Part shown: positions 42,791 to 54,849 of the stretch, piece by piece
Position numbering within the stretch: position 1 is the first letter of the stretch
How the letters are laid out: the number at the start of each line of letters is the position of its first letter
Assembly: GCA_037833965.1 (NCBI GenBank)
Contig: AP031356.1
Span: forward strand, 19,428,501-19,492,500
Direction of reading: 5' to 3'
Origin: Marchantia polymorpha subsp. ruderalis
Lineage: Eukaryota > Streptophyta > Marchantiopsida > Marchantiales > Marchantiaceae
Length of the DNA: 64,000 nt
Notes under the pieces: generated by a model
What the model saw: the letters and a program-made list of their open reading frames with translations, nothing else
What the model was told of the DNA's origin: nothing
Databases searched by the model: none
Position numbers and translations under genes: made by a program

Positions 42791-42989
42791 TGAACCGCCC
42801 GTTCCGTCCTAGGCGCCCAACTGTGGCCTAAGCCCAAAAACCCCTAGAGTGCCTTCAATCCTCCTAGATCCCGAGATTCCCTTTTTACTCTGTTTTTGCG
42901 TACAGATTATTATTTACAACTGCTACTGCTGTACTTACTATTCAAAAATGTTTTAATTCCGACGAAAAACAAAAAAGTGGGTTACCACA

Positions 42990-43678
42990 CAAGTTGTCTT
43001 GGAATGCCCGCAATCCGATTTGCGGCACCCGCAGTGGTACCATCCTCAATGGCATGGACTTGGCTATCAAATTCTTGACAATTATTGCGTGCTCCTGCTG
43101 CTACTCCACGTCGAGAGTTCGGATAAGCGCGAAATCGATAATGCGTGAGTGAGTTCCCCCTTTGCCCATCAAAAATTGTCAAGTTCGACATTTGGACTTG
43201 GCAACGGGCTGCTTGAATGTTGTGCCGGCGATGAGGTGTAATGGTCTGCTTCACACGCGCGAATTCACGCTCTGCCGTTGCGCGGACTTCCACACTTGTA
43301 CATTCGACATTCATAACCACGCCGACTTCCGCCAGAGCAAATCTTCTTGCGCGTACCGCCAAAGACGCTTGTGCCGAAGGCACTAGCGACGAAGGCGCTA
43401 GTGGCGAAGGCACTCCCTTCAGCCGTTTTCCTTTCCTTCCCTTCTTCCGCCGAAGGCGTGCGTGAAACAGGCCCTACAGCTTGAACCGCCCGCCCCGCCC
43501 AAAGCACCCGACTACCTTCGGAGGAAGCCCTTCCTCCCTTTCATCGTCGTTCCTTTTTTTTTAACTTTCTTTTTATGTACCGATTCTTATCTACAGTTAC
43601 TACCGCGGTACTTACTATTCAAAAATGCTTTATTTCCGAAAAAAAAAAACAAAAATTGCGCCACCACAAGGTCCCCAC
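42990..43678 (-). mobile_element. Diverged related LTR, right part (after solo LTR)
   Basis: After TSD CAAGT at 42990-42994, the older LTR resumes with the N-terminal side of the ORF (up to about 43200, decayed), then U3 sequence with GCCGAAGGC motifs, and the shared terminal stretch with TTCAAAAATG ending CCACCACA at 43678. Confidence 0.75.
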
Positions 43679-43829
43679 AAATAAATTGAGCAAGAAGCCA
43701 ATGTTAACGTCTAATAAGATGGGAAAACATACAGTATACATAACTACTAACTATAATCCTCTCTACATAGCTATTGTATAAGTTCATATAAAGTTTGTCT
43801 TCTCTTTGTTCATTTTCATAATTTACCCT

Positions 43830-46463
43830 CACATTATTGTATCCATGGACACGTTTGTCAGATCATGCTTTAAGCTCACTTTGCCTTGGACTCTCCCTTG
43901 TTCTTTCAGAATATGTCGAGAAACGATGTGATGAAGGACTTTTATCAAAGAGCTCTTTAATTCCACCTCGTATTCCACCAAAGCGTATACCCAAACAAAT
44001 GCGGATGTTGGTCTCGGAATATCCTTTCCTTTGTAGAATAAGAATATAAACACACATGAAACATGCAGTGTTAATGAAATATAGAGATGCAACCAATATA
44101 TGTAATATATGCAATCAAAGAGAGAATTGCAATCTGAGGTGTACCTGATGTTTGCAAAAATTGCCTTGGAGTGACCAAAAGCACTCGCATGCATACTTTT
44201 CTCGTCTCCAATTTACAAGATACCTTCTATTTGGCTTTGATGTAGAGCTCACTAATGCGGGGCCTGCATATCCATGAGGCCAAGTAACAGGGACATTTAG
44301 CATAGATCTTGTCTTGATAATCACAACAATCACACGCTGATCTTTCTTCTTATTTGGAATAAAACCAAGTAGCTTCTTCTAATCTTTGTACCAGTATCTC
44401 ATTACAAAATTCCATAGCAGACCATATACTCTATGATCCAAACGTTGCTCATGTGCATTCCTGCGCCAATCATAAAGAAAATCCTTCATGTGTCCATGCA
44501 TTCATTCCAAAGCGTTGTTGGTATCTTGATTTTTACGACATGTCTTTCTCCGTTCATCACGAATTCACTGACCTGAATTCAAAAATAGTAAGTTAGATGT
44601 ACTTGTGGAAGATCATCTAGCAAAAAAACGACTTCCAAAATGTAATAACTCCATATAGGATGCAATTGTTACAAACTTACACTTACCCATACAAGGTTTC
44701 CATTATGTTTGAAAGTACTTCACAAATTGTGGCTCAGAGAGCTTAAAATTTTTGTAAAATAACAGAAGTTTCATCGCAGCAGACCTTTCCACATCAAATT
44801 CTTCTTCATCAACAGTCAATGTGCTTCTAAAGCACAAGTTTTCTAAAGCAGCATTCATAATAGCTCTTTTTTCATGACCACTCACAACCTCAATCAATTT
44901 CTTTGTCCATGCTTTTCAAACATGATATATGCAAAGAAATACAAGGATATGTGGAAAAACAATGTCTAGGGCAAGTCTCTCATTGTTAGCACAATCCGTC
45001 ATGAAGCACGAGGGCATCCATCCAGGGATATAATGTTGGGCCATCTTCTTCACTGCAGATAATAATTCCACTAGATCTTGTGTTTCTTCTCTTTCAAGGA
45101 ACCCAAAAATAGTAGGATGTTCGTCTTCATATTCGTCGAACACAATAAGGGTATACAGTGGCATCACAAAAAATAAAATAAATTTATCAGTTTGCTGCTA
45201 GCAGTCGTCTACAAAGTACTCATCTTCATTGATACTAAGCTAAACTTGATAAAAATGAATGCTTCACTATCTTTATGTCTTGATAAGCTAGACGTGATCA
45301 AGGTATATAAAACAACATATACATCACACATTGAGAACTTCAATAACGTCTTACTGGACTGGTTAAAGCTCCAAACCGTCATTTTTTCAATTATCTTGCA
45401 GATATTGCAAATTGTAAGGTAGAATATACATAATCATGGAAGCCTGATGATAAAAACATCAAAATGGACAAGTAGAATATTACCTTATACTTCTGCGTGC
45501 CATGCGTTTCATCTATAGCAACACAACCTCCATTTTCATGTTTAAGCAACCATTCTAGGAGCAAGGGTCTTGTAACAGCAAGCCTCAATGGTTTAAATGG
45601 ATCACTTTTGGTGCTTGATACAAAACAACTTGAGATGAATTCGCTTTCATCCATAATTCTGTGCTAATTCTATCATTAGCATGCCTTCTTCAAGTTTCTT
45701 TGTCAAGTTTGAATTTGATATTATACACATCACCAAATGTGATATAATGATCTCTAACACAAAGCCTAAGCTCTGATGATTTTCAAACAATGCTTTTGCA
45801 GCACGCATGAGAATTTGTGGTGGAGTTAAATCTCTTCTTAACTCGCATTCAACCCACTCCCTAGCCAACGAACATAGAAAATATTAGACAACGTGCTTGC
45901 TTAGAGTCAAAGTTTTACAAACTGTAATAACAACAAACTTATTAAACATATTACCAATATGACGGGCGATTAACTGTGAACGATAAACAAATACATTGAA
46001 AATGTTACAAATATGTCGTTACTTGCACTCGGAGGATAAATTGTTTGCCATTTGATATGGCAAGCCAACACTATCCGAACACGTTGTGCCATGACAAGCT
46101 ACACCTGCAGCATTTACGTTGACGTCACTTGTGATGAGAATCATGATCTAATCTATCTCTGCTGCGTGGATCAAATGTTGCCTTTGTTGATGGATCTTGA
46201 ATAAAATTTGAGCTAAGCGTACTCTTCTTGCCCCTTTCTCGAGTACCATATTTGCAATAGTACATTGTATACAATTTCCAACGGTGCCTAGCCCCAACAC
46301 CCTTGTATGAGCAGCGTGTCACAAATTCCGTCTTTGCATCACTATAACAAGATGCCTCTTCCGAAACAAAATCGTTAAGCCTCGAGCTTTTGACGAAGGC
46401 TGTCCCATTCGACCAATTCAAGATTAACGAATTGAAAGGGCCATCCCACGGTGGCTCCTGCAC
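43830..46463 (-). pseudogene. MULE (Mutator-like) transposase with SWIM finger, decayed
   Basis: Multi-exon remnant. N-terminal part 46125-46463 (includes RCSYKGVGARHRW and a CKYG motif). Then about 45484-45868, with the first catalytic Asp in CVAIDETHGTQKYK followed by a good GT donor. A ~280-bp intron follows, then about 44916-45200, with VMPLYTLIVFDEYE and the second Asp in CFMTDCANNERLAL, ending FLCIYHV. Then KAWTKKLIEVVSGHE (44703-44930), and a SWIM zinc finger CECX9CKH at about 44150-44190 followed by a GT donor. In-frame TGA after LDKET, TGA after IYHV, a TAA after YFQT and a frameshift near 45750 show it is dead; two stops look like CGA to TGA. No terminal inverted repeats were recognised. 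It would have cut and pasted a DNA transposon. Confidence 0.75.
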
Positions 46464-48441
46464 AGTCCATCCCGCCTCATGCTGTCACCACACTTGCAAA
46501 AAGCACCTGAAATGACAAGAAAAGTACAAGCTCAAGCTCTGGCACCAGCTTCTCACAGCATTGACACTGACACCCAAAAGCAACGTCAAAACATTGACGA
46601 GCTGGAGGATATCGATGTGACCCTATTTTCAAAAACCCTAATCTTTGCCGCTTAAAATTTTGTCGCCACAATATGTTATCACCGTTTGGATTACAAATAT
46701 TACAGTTTGAATTTATTAGGGATTCCAACTGAGCTATCCCTCTTGCGGTTCAGTTTTAGTTATAGGAACCTTTAGTTTAGATTCCACTACATTACTTTAG
46801 ATGGAACTCTGCTGCCTATACAGTGATGACCTCTACATGGTTGTCGGAAAGTAGAGTCCCCCGACCCACAAGTTCCCAAAACTGAGATAAAATCCGGCTG
46901 ACTTGGGGCTTCTCGAATGGAGCATGAAGCGATGAGTAGAAAGAAACTGGGATACCTTAAACCTGGCAGTACGGCAATTTGTATAAGTTTGTGCAACTAA
47001 GCGAGTCGCTCTCGTACTCCATGCACTAGCGGACAAGAGAGCAGGTTCCACTCTCTTGAAAAATCCAGCCGCGGTCATTTTAAATGGGACGGACTGCTGG
47101 GCCGAGTCCGAAACCGAGCCGCTCATGCTGCCAAAGTCGGGCAGCGAAGAGATATTCTGTAGAGAAAGGAGAACCTGCATGATCCACGAGCGGGAGACTT
47201 GACTTTACGGACGCACTGTGGAGCAAACCCTTACGTAATGGGCACATCATTCTTTAAGCCCGGATCGCGCAGAGCCTTAAGACCGAGGGTAGGAGCGATA
47301 AGACTTTAGCTTTAGTAAAATCGTCGCGCGGAAAGGCTCTGGGAGGGGACAGGGGGGTTCAAATGAGGCGAGGGTAGGCCCGGTGGAGGGACGGGGACGG
47401 GCAGGTCAGCCGGTGGGGCGGCAGAGGAGCGGAGGGGGCGACCGGCGGAGGGAGGGACAGGGAGCGCGCGCAGGAGAGCGAGGGCGGAGGTCTCATGTAA
47501 AGTGGCGGAGGGGCGAGTGCGAGGTCCCTGTCTCGCTGGTGCTCACATGGTTTGTGCGAAAGAGGGACCACCTGATGATCAGTAACCGGGCGTGGTTGCC
47601 AGATGACGTGGTGGGAGGATCCAATGGGGGGCGCCGCTGGTGATGACGTGCCCGGATGGTTGGATAGATGGGTACGCGTGGATGGATGGCGACAAGAGTT
47701 GACTAAAAACAATAGCAGTCTAGTTTGTCAACGCTGCTCCCCCAGCTGGGGGGCCACTGACAGCGGTGATCGCACCGGCTGCACCCGGTCCCCGCTCCGG
47801 CCAGCGGTGACACGGGCAGCGGGGCTCCGACGCGGTCGACCCCCAACCCCCCACCCCGTCTCAGAAGGACCGAGCCGGACAGTGCTCGCCAGAGCTAGCG
47901 AGCGTCGAGCGTCGTCGTCGTCGAGAGCGAGGGAGGGAGCGAGGGAGAGGCAGACCGACGGTCTCTCAGAGACGAGGAGCGCAGGGTCGGATCGATCTGA
48001 GCGCATGGAAGGCAAGGAAGGAGGAGGAGGAGGAGGCGATGGATTCGTAAGGCGTTCGGTAGAGATGCAGGGTTAGTGCGGGAGGGCGGGCGATGAGGAG
48101 GTCGGATTTCGTGAAGCGGAGGGCGGGCGGTGGCGAAGGAGCTGCTGCTGCTGCTGCAGGGTGGAGACATTGTGGCGAGTTGTTGTTGTTGGTGGCGGGC
48201 GAGTCGAGTGATCTGGCGACGACGGACGGCAATCGAGGATTAGGTGGTGGTTCTCGGTGCGAGGCAGTAGACGCGTACATCAGGTGGGGAGGATGGCGGT
48301 GTGAGTTGTGTGGAGGCGTTCGGAGGTCAGGGCAAATTGTCGGATGGAATTTTCTGACAAATTTTGGCGAGAAGAAGCAGAAGACGACGACCGTATGCAG
48401 CTTGGTTTTTGTGTAGGACGAGAGCTGAGGGAGGGAGCGCT
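46464..48441. other. Unassigned; includes a GC-rich island
   Basis: 46464-47340 shows no gene I can support. 47340-48420 is GC-rich with GGAG and CGTCGT simple stretches; ORFs exist on both strands but are of biased composition (poly-Ala, poly-Ser, Arg-rich). It could be a promoter or 5' UTR region; no start, splice or protein motif decides it. Confidence 0.3.
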
Positions 48442-48571
48442 CAGTCGGTCGTTCTTGACAAGTGACAGAAGAATTGCGCTCCGAGATCAGACTGAACAGG
48501 CAGAGGGGGTCTTCAGACGCTACTCACCGGTAGCTTTTATGTATAGCCAAGACGCCTTCCTCCTTGTTAAG
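48442..48571 (+). repeat. 130-bp repeat, arm 1
   Basis: Almost identical (about two mismatches) to the reverse complement of 52504-52633. Both read RSFLTSDRRIALRDQ in one frame, but flanks diverge at once on both sides. Nature unknown. Confidence 0.85.
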
Positions 48572-50171
48572 CTCAGGGGTCATCCTTCTAAGTAATCAAA
48601 CCAAAATACTCTACGATTAACTACAGCGACTTGGGGCGTAAACATGTGGTTTCCTGTACGCCAGACAGTGCAACGGGGCGCTCTGGCCACCTGCAAGCGA
48701 AACTCGCGTAACCTGCATTTCCCTGCCTTCACATCATGCCAGTTCTACACCACTGCCTCGGGATGAGATTTGAGGATCAGGAGGTTGCTAGCAGGGATTA
48801 AAGACATCGCCCGCTTCAATAGCGGCGAACTTGCGCGCCGGGGCAGGAAATTTCTCGAGCTAAACCCCGCTGCTGACAAAACACCGTCCCGCCCTCTGCC
48901 CGCCGCCAAAGCGTCCGTCTCAAGAACCACCCTGGGGGGTTCTGCTAGCGGACAGGGGTCCGCTAACGGAACCCCGCCGGATCCCCTCCGCCCTGTCGTA
49001 TTCTCGCCCCTTGACTTCGTCGTCCGGGACTTTTTCTTGCCGCTGTTGATCGGTGCAAGGAGCCGATCCGCGGGGAAGTGTCACGTCCAGAGCTGTCCAC
49101 GCTGCGACTCCCTCCATGTGACAGTTTCAGAGTCGCAGTACTTCCAGGTAAGGAACTTTTTTCTTACGCTAGCATTGGCGCACATCTGCGTCTATTGAAA
49201 AGATTACGAGAACATACTCGGACGCCGCATGCGACTGTTGTTGTTCTCCATGATCCTGCATTACCAACTGGAGATCCGCACTGCTTTGCTCGGAACACTG
49301 GACTCCGCTTGCTGTGCTGCATGTGGCACGCGATCGCCTTTTCATGCGGTGAGACGCAACACCACCGCTATGATCCATGCAACAAAAAAGACAAAAGGAA
49401 AACGGAAATCAGCGAGTGAAGCGAATTCATCTTTGCTTGGAAGGGAACGACGTTCATTCACATTCCTTTAAGGATGAAGATGATTTCCTCTGAGAGCAGT
49501 CACCTCCTCGTGCACAGGGACTGACTCATCCCAGAAAGTTCTCATGGACACCCGCGGGAGAGCAAAGTAAATGACTGCGGTCTGTAAAAGGGAGGCTTCG
49601 ATTGGAATGATGTCGCCAGGAGTAGTGAGACCAGCGACAACCTTCTGCATGTATCGTAAGCTTGCAGATGTTTCCAGTATTTTATATCGCGGCTCGAGAT
49701 CCCAAACGAATAACGTCGTGGGGTGTTATATCAGAGGGGACGAGGTTTTCTAAATGGTCCGAAGACGTCGGAGTGATTAAAATAGAAGAAAATACGGAAG
49801 TTTTGTGGATTACACCGAGTCAGCCGAACTAGTAATCTTTCCAGTATGAAGAGAACCTACATATGGAAATGCTTTGAAAAATTGATCACATCCTATCCAC
49901 GGGGCCTTTCCTACAAGCCCCACCGCGCTGAGAGAGACCATGAGACTTGACTGGAGTCGCTTCTCTCTGAAGAACTCAAGAATTCTTCGTCTCGACTGTG
50001 TCCACTTCGAGCGACGAGAGTTCCACGCTTTCACTTTCGCTGAACGCAACCTGGCCGCTTTCCAAATGCGCTCTGACTTCCAGAAAGTGTCCGCTTCCAT
50101 AAGACTGCAGCTGGAAACGATAAAGACAGTCTACAGGAAGCTGATGCATGTTCAACCAAGCAAGATCCACT
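48572..50171. other. Unassigned sequence
   Basis: No recognised gene. A 34-bp stretch at 48762-48795 (GATGAGATTTGAGGATCAGG start) recurs in the same orientation at 52832-52865. An open stretch at 48770-49198 contains a consensus splice donor (CTTCCAG-GTAAGG near 49147), so it may be an exon; no homology recognised. Confidence 0.3.
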
Positions 50172-50500
50172 TTGACGTCCTGATCAGGAGACTCCTCCGC
50201 CTATGTCACAGACACTGAAGTACAGCCCGTTCAAATGCTTCGAATGGAGACCCGCCACACGTTAAAACAAACTCCAATCTTTGAGCCCCTTCACTACGAG
50301 ACGTACCTTGTTACATCGTTGATGCATATCAGTCCACAAGTTTGAAGATCGAAACCACTACGGGCCGAACATAATGCATCGCAGCCTTCATAATTTGTTT
50401 CCATTAAGCCCATTCAAAATTAACAAGAGTGATAAGTAGTTGTAGAACCTTCTCACAGAACTCGGAGATTGTATTTGATGTGTATAGACTGTTAATGAAC
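50172..50500 (+). repeat. Duplicated block A, copy 1
   Basis: Matches 58879-59205 in the same orientation, with substitutions throughout (both contain TGATCAGGAGACTCCTCCGCC and TGATGCATATCAGTCCACA). Copy 2 lies 300 bp after the LRR gene, so this copy may be the 3' flank of a lost upstream LRR gene. Confidence 0.8.
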
Positions 50501-51580
50501 CTGTTTTCCTCCTATCAAAAGACAGAAACCACTTCCTTTGAAAGAGGATAAATATATTTTAGTAATGTGACGCTGAGAAGGGACACGATTGCAGCTGAAT
50601 ACTTCCATGAAGTAAAAGAGTACGGAGACTACAAATTGTCCGAAGGTCGACACCGCGTTGTACGGCAGAAAACTCTGAAGATTGCTTTGGACATCCATAG
50701 CAGCTGCAGATATTCGCTTCGATAACCGAGACCTCTCCCCTCATACCACATCTCTGACTTCATTCTGAAGATGCATCCTGCTTTGATGTATTCTTCTCCG
50801 GACGAACTGGAGCATTTTACTCTCAAGATTCCCACCTGGGTGAAGCGGGTGCATTCCAAAGTTCATCAAGTCCAAGAGCTTCTCAAAGATGCTTCTGACT
50901 ATTAAAACACTAATCTGGCCGCTCGAAGACACGACAAGTCTCGCTGATCTGAATACGCCTTCAATATTACGAACTTTGGGGATGGATGCAGCTGGGAACG
51001 TTAACAACTGAAGCTCGGCCTTGGTCTTCTAATTAACCTCTGTCGAAGCGCGTTTTCTGAATGCTTTAATTCGCCGTTCGTACAACGTATTGTTCGTGGA
51101 AATATTTCAAACAACAAGGTTGCTCTATGTAGTAGAATGAAATGCATTATACATCATGAAATTCTCCTCGAACATCAGTAATCAATGAAAATTTGATGAA
51201 GCAGCAACAGCTAACTTTACGTTCAAGGTGACCTCGCCTCGTCCAAAACGCTTTTGATGCTGTCGGCGGAGCCTTGTTCAACAGACATTCTTGACCTAAA
51301 GTGCTCTCTTACTCTGAATATCTCATTTCTAGCTTTGACTTAGATCAGTTTAGTTCAAGTTCAGAACTGAAATCTTGAGGAGAACGAAGTCATACTGTTA
51401 AGTATCTTCGCTTGAAGTTATTTAAAATCTATATTATCAAAATACTACTTTAGTATTGAGACCAAGTCAAACTTTCCGTGTTGACTTACTTGGGTCATTC
51501 ATTCATCACGCGTTGTTTCATGGGATATTAGAAAAAATGGATAAATTAGAAACACGAATTTCACTTGAGTACTTATTGAT
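50501..51580. other. Unassigned sequence
   Basis: A+T-rich with short ORFs only; no motif, repeat or RNA gene recognised. Confidence 0.3.
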
Positions 51581-51860
51581 GATCTGCGCTTACTGCTGCC
51601 GTGATCAGGACCACCACCATCCTTTTTATAGACCCGTCCATCCATCCATCCATCCAGAACACCAAGGACCATTCTTTCTTTCTATCTCTCTCCAGAGGAT
51701 ATAAAAGTCGGCCGCCCTCTAGTACGAGTCTTCTCTTCGGTGGTCACTGCGTCCGGAGAGCAAGCCAGGAGATGTTCATCGGCCGGTCTTTTCCGAATTG
51801 GAGGAGCTCGAAATTAGAAGACACGCCGGTCTGGTCATCTAGCGATCTAGTCGTCAGAGT
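51581..51860 (+). promoter_or_regulatory. TATA-containing block upstream of the LRR gene, copy 1
   Basis: ATATAAAAG at 51699-51707 follows a CT-rich tract and (ATCC)n; the block matches 60717-60951, which has CATATATAGAA at 60823-60832. In copy 2 the block sits ~245 bp before the signal-peptide ATG's exon block, so it is likely the LRR gene promoter and 5' leader. Here it is about 3 kb from the exon, with other sequence between. Confidence 0.55.
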
Positions 51861-52114
51861 TGCTGGTGAAATAAGAAGACAATGATACTTTTAGCACAGC
51901 AATTGCATAGATTTTGCAATTCGAGCTTGCTGACCTTCAGACTCTTCACCATAACTTTGTATATGCTAGAATTGGGCAATCTGTTCTCATATCTTGATGC
52001 TCAATTCAAGCTCTATGTACTTGCAGATGTAATCAAATTCCAATCCAGAATCATGTAACCCTGCAGGTTGATGAACTTTGCTTCCAAGAGAAGAGGAAGG
52101 AGAGAAGGCCTATT

Positions 52115-52407
52115 GGCGTAGATTAGCCTTCCAAAGGACACAATGTGAGGAAGAAAAGGAAGCCCCGCCAAAAAATCTTTGCACACGTCACGACGATTAA
52201 AAGCTTTGCATGGTGGCCGATGAATCCAAGCGGAGAGTTGATAAATGAAATATCCATGACCGTAGACCACCTAGTTCGTTCATGCGTGCCCAGGGAGGCG
52301 TAAAGAAAGCATTCGATCCTCAAAGTCCAGTGAAGGTTTAACCACTTCAACTTTCACTGCCCATTCTCGGAACCCAGCAGGGCATTTGGAAGATCCAATG
52401 TTATGGT
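52115..52407 (-). repeat. Duplicated block C, copy 1
   Basis: Matches 60029-60313 in the same orientation. The - strand reads like coding sequence in both copies (ECFLYASLGTHERTRW, INSPLGFIGHH), with frame breaks, so it may be a duplicated gene fragment of unknown family. It lies after the TATA block here but before it in copy 2. Confidence 0.65.
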
Positions 52408-52503
52408 TCATGATCAAGGATTCCCATCCCTGCTGACCGCTCCTGAACTCATGCCCCGCATACTCGCACAACGCTGCTAAGAGCTAGCTGCGACTGAGAG
52501 CGT

Positions 52504-52633
52504 CTTAACAAGGAGGAAGGCGTCTTGGCTGTACATAGAAGCTACCGGTGAGTAGCGTCTGAAGACCCCCTCTGCCTGTTCAGTCTGATCTCGGAGCGCA
52601 ATTCTTCTGTCACTTGTCAAGAACGACCGACTG
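52504..52633 (-). repeat. 130-bp repeat, arm 2 (inverted)
   Basis: Reverse complement of 48442-48571 with about two mismatches. Confidence 0.85.
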
Positions 52634-53065
52634 CCATCAGCATTACTCCGAAGATATCCGGAACTTCCAGGCAATTGGTAGCGCACATTCTCTGTGGGCT
52701 TAGGGTGGTCGCTCACAGAGTGTCAGATAACGGACTGTGACAGCAGTGGGTCCTTTAGGGCATTGGTAGCTTCAGGTACAGAGGTATGAAAGAAGTTGAA
52801 CAGTAGTGGACATATCATGGACGGACAGGACGATGAGATTTGAGGATCAGGAGATTGCTAGCAGGTAGGAATATAAGGAGACAGGAGCGCAAAGGAGATG
52901 TCAGCGACAGTGACTCCAGCCCCTTATGAGCGTCCGCGGGGGCGTGGGTCAAATCTGGTGCGCATGACGATCCTGTTTCGCTCAAGTTATGTCAGTTTGC
53001 GTACTCAAGCCGATTTCGAGCTTCTGAGGACAATTTTCATGGTCGAATGTGACGTGAACACTAAC

Positions 53066-53931
53066 TATGGCCGAGAAGGAAACAGTCACTGTCTCTGATG
53101 TTAAATTGGCGAGAGAAGATCTGCCGTTCTTTAGTTAGTCAGTTAAACTTGTAGCGATCTTTAAATACAAGATCGATATTGAAGGGTGAGTGATTACATT
53201 AGTTCTCACCCAAGTTTTGAATGGAGTTGTAGAGGACTACTACCAACATCCGCCCGTCTACTTGGCTCTCATCCCGTCCATTGATCCATCGCGTCTGGTT
53301 AAACTTCAATCTCGTCGTTAAGCTATGGTCAATGGTTTAGGCCCGATGGACATCTTTACTGCAACTTCTGGTTGTTCTATGTTTGAAGAGCTCCAGATCT
53401 CCTTCATTGATTCCCAAGTACCGTCAACCTCCATCGCAGAATTTTCTAAGTTTGTGGCATTTGAATGTGAATTGGACTTTTCAGGTTTTCAAAAGCGGGC
53501 CACTTTTTATATCGTCCAAAGGTACACTCTTGTGTTTTTGAGTAATTATTGATTCAGCCAGTTGTTTGCAGTCCATGGAATTTGAAATGTGCAAGTTCCG
53601 CTTGCGGATATACAGAGTCAAATTGGGAACGTTTGGGAGTAAATTTCCCCTCTGTGATGTCACCGACCGAGAAGGCCAGGGCCACGGATGTGATACGCTG
53701 TTGGCAAGTACACCGAGGCTTTGCACAATTTAACTCCGTTTTTTCAAATTTCAGTGGCAATACCATTGTTATGATGCCTCATATCACACGATGCGAAGAG
53801 ATACCTATAATTTGGCAGTAGATGAGACACATGGTGTATGGATCTATCTTGGCGAAGGCCTCTACATGTCTTGGAATAGTACATTGTCTCAGAAAGCGCA
53901 CCGTTGTGTCCTAGCCCCTGACTTTCTATAG
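53066..53931 (+). CDS. Possible small multi-exon gene, unrecognised
   Basis: Several open pieces with plausible splice sites. MAEKETVTVSDVKLARED starts at 53066. A stretch EDYYQHPPVYLALIPSID lies at about 53235-53320. A stretch FEELQISFIDSQVP lies at 53325-53520. An exon flanked by TTTGCAG and GT at about 53571-53708 includes FRLRIYRVKLGTFGSKF, and one after TTTCAG at about 53755 includes NLAVDETHGVWIYLGEGLY, ending in a stop near 53931. One TAA lies between the second and third pieces in the simplest reading, so it may be a pseudogene. I do not recognise the family and the exon model is tentative. Confidence 0.3.
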
Positions 53932-54693
53932 TGGAACCGAATCAAGTATTCCAGATCTTCCTTGTGTGGGGTGGATGTAGTTGCTAATTTATGGGTGACT
54001 GATGTTTATTGTATCGTTGCTGATCTGGCCCTTCTCCAGACGGCTTCATTAGTAAGACGAATGAATTCAGTAGTTCATTCTCTCAGACGGCTTCTCTTAG
54101 TTTGGGCCAGATGAAGACGCTCATGTCATTGGAGACTGTATAAAGGTAACTCTTAGTTTTAACTTTTTATTTGCCTGACACATCAAACACTATCGACTTA
54201 AACGTCTTCTAAAAGACCTTTGGTTTTGCTCTCACCTCCAGGTCCTCCTGGTCGATTTTGATCTCTGCTCAGAGGGGGGCCACTCCTTACCTTTTGTTTC
54301 TCCTTTCAAATTCCAAGCCAACTTGCTAGGCTTGCAATTTATCTCACAGTGTCCTCTTACTCTTTTCATGCAGCACGTGTTGAGGGAGTTGCCATCTTCA
54401 CCAGTGCCCACCCCGTGCTGCACTGCTCTTCTTGAAGCTCATAGTGAGTAGAAATTGTTTTTGTGCAGACAACCTGCGAAAATGTATTTTCTTGCATTTT
54501 GCTGGATGTTAGATGCTTCTCCCTGTCGTCGATGACAGCCGTCTTATCTGAGATAACTTCTGGCGGGAGCTACATTACAGATATTCTTTGCATAATAACA
54601 GTGACGACATTTCAAGATATACCATGCACTCATCATAGTTAATATTGAAATTGTTTGCTGCTCAAAACAGAAGATAGTTGCTTGATTAATAAT
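53932..54693. other. Unassigned sequence
   Basis: No supported gene; probably intron or upstream sequence of the LRR gene. Confidence 0.3.
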
Positions 54694-54849
54694 TCGCAAT
54701 TCCACGATGCATGGAGATTGAGGAGTACATGGAGAATTAAGCTTTATATTTCTCTGGAGGTGGACACCATGCACTTACTCAGAAGATCTACAGGTCGGGC
54801 ATCGGTCGTTTCCTCTCCTGATCTGCCCGCTCTCCGCGAACGCTTCAGG

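Larger units (their letters stand above)
40527..42989 (-). mobile_element. ORF-less solo LTR of a related subfamily (2463 bp)
   Basis: TGTAATAATCC...GGTTACCACA, with a TSD on both sides and no internal region: a product of LTR-LTR recombination. R/U5 (40527 to about 41510) aligns with the big family. A TATA-like TATAAAG is at 41518-41524 (complement). Where the young LTRs carry the 3.1-kb ORF, this one has only about 340 bp of unrelated sequence (about 41560-41900), then U3 sequence again. Confidence 0.88.

Noticed and set aside
47383..48416. Several ORFs of 80-160 codons on both strands in the GC-rich island
   Set aside because: Overlapping on both strands, with simple-sequence composition and no recognisable domain or splice-supported start.
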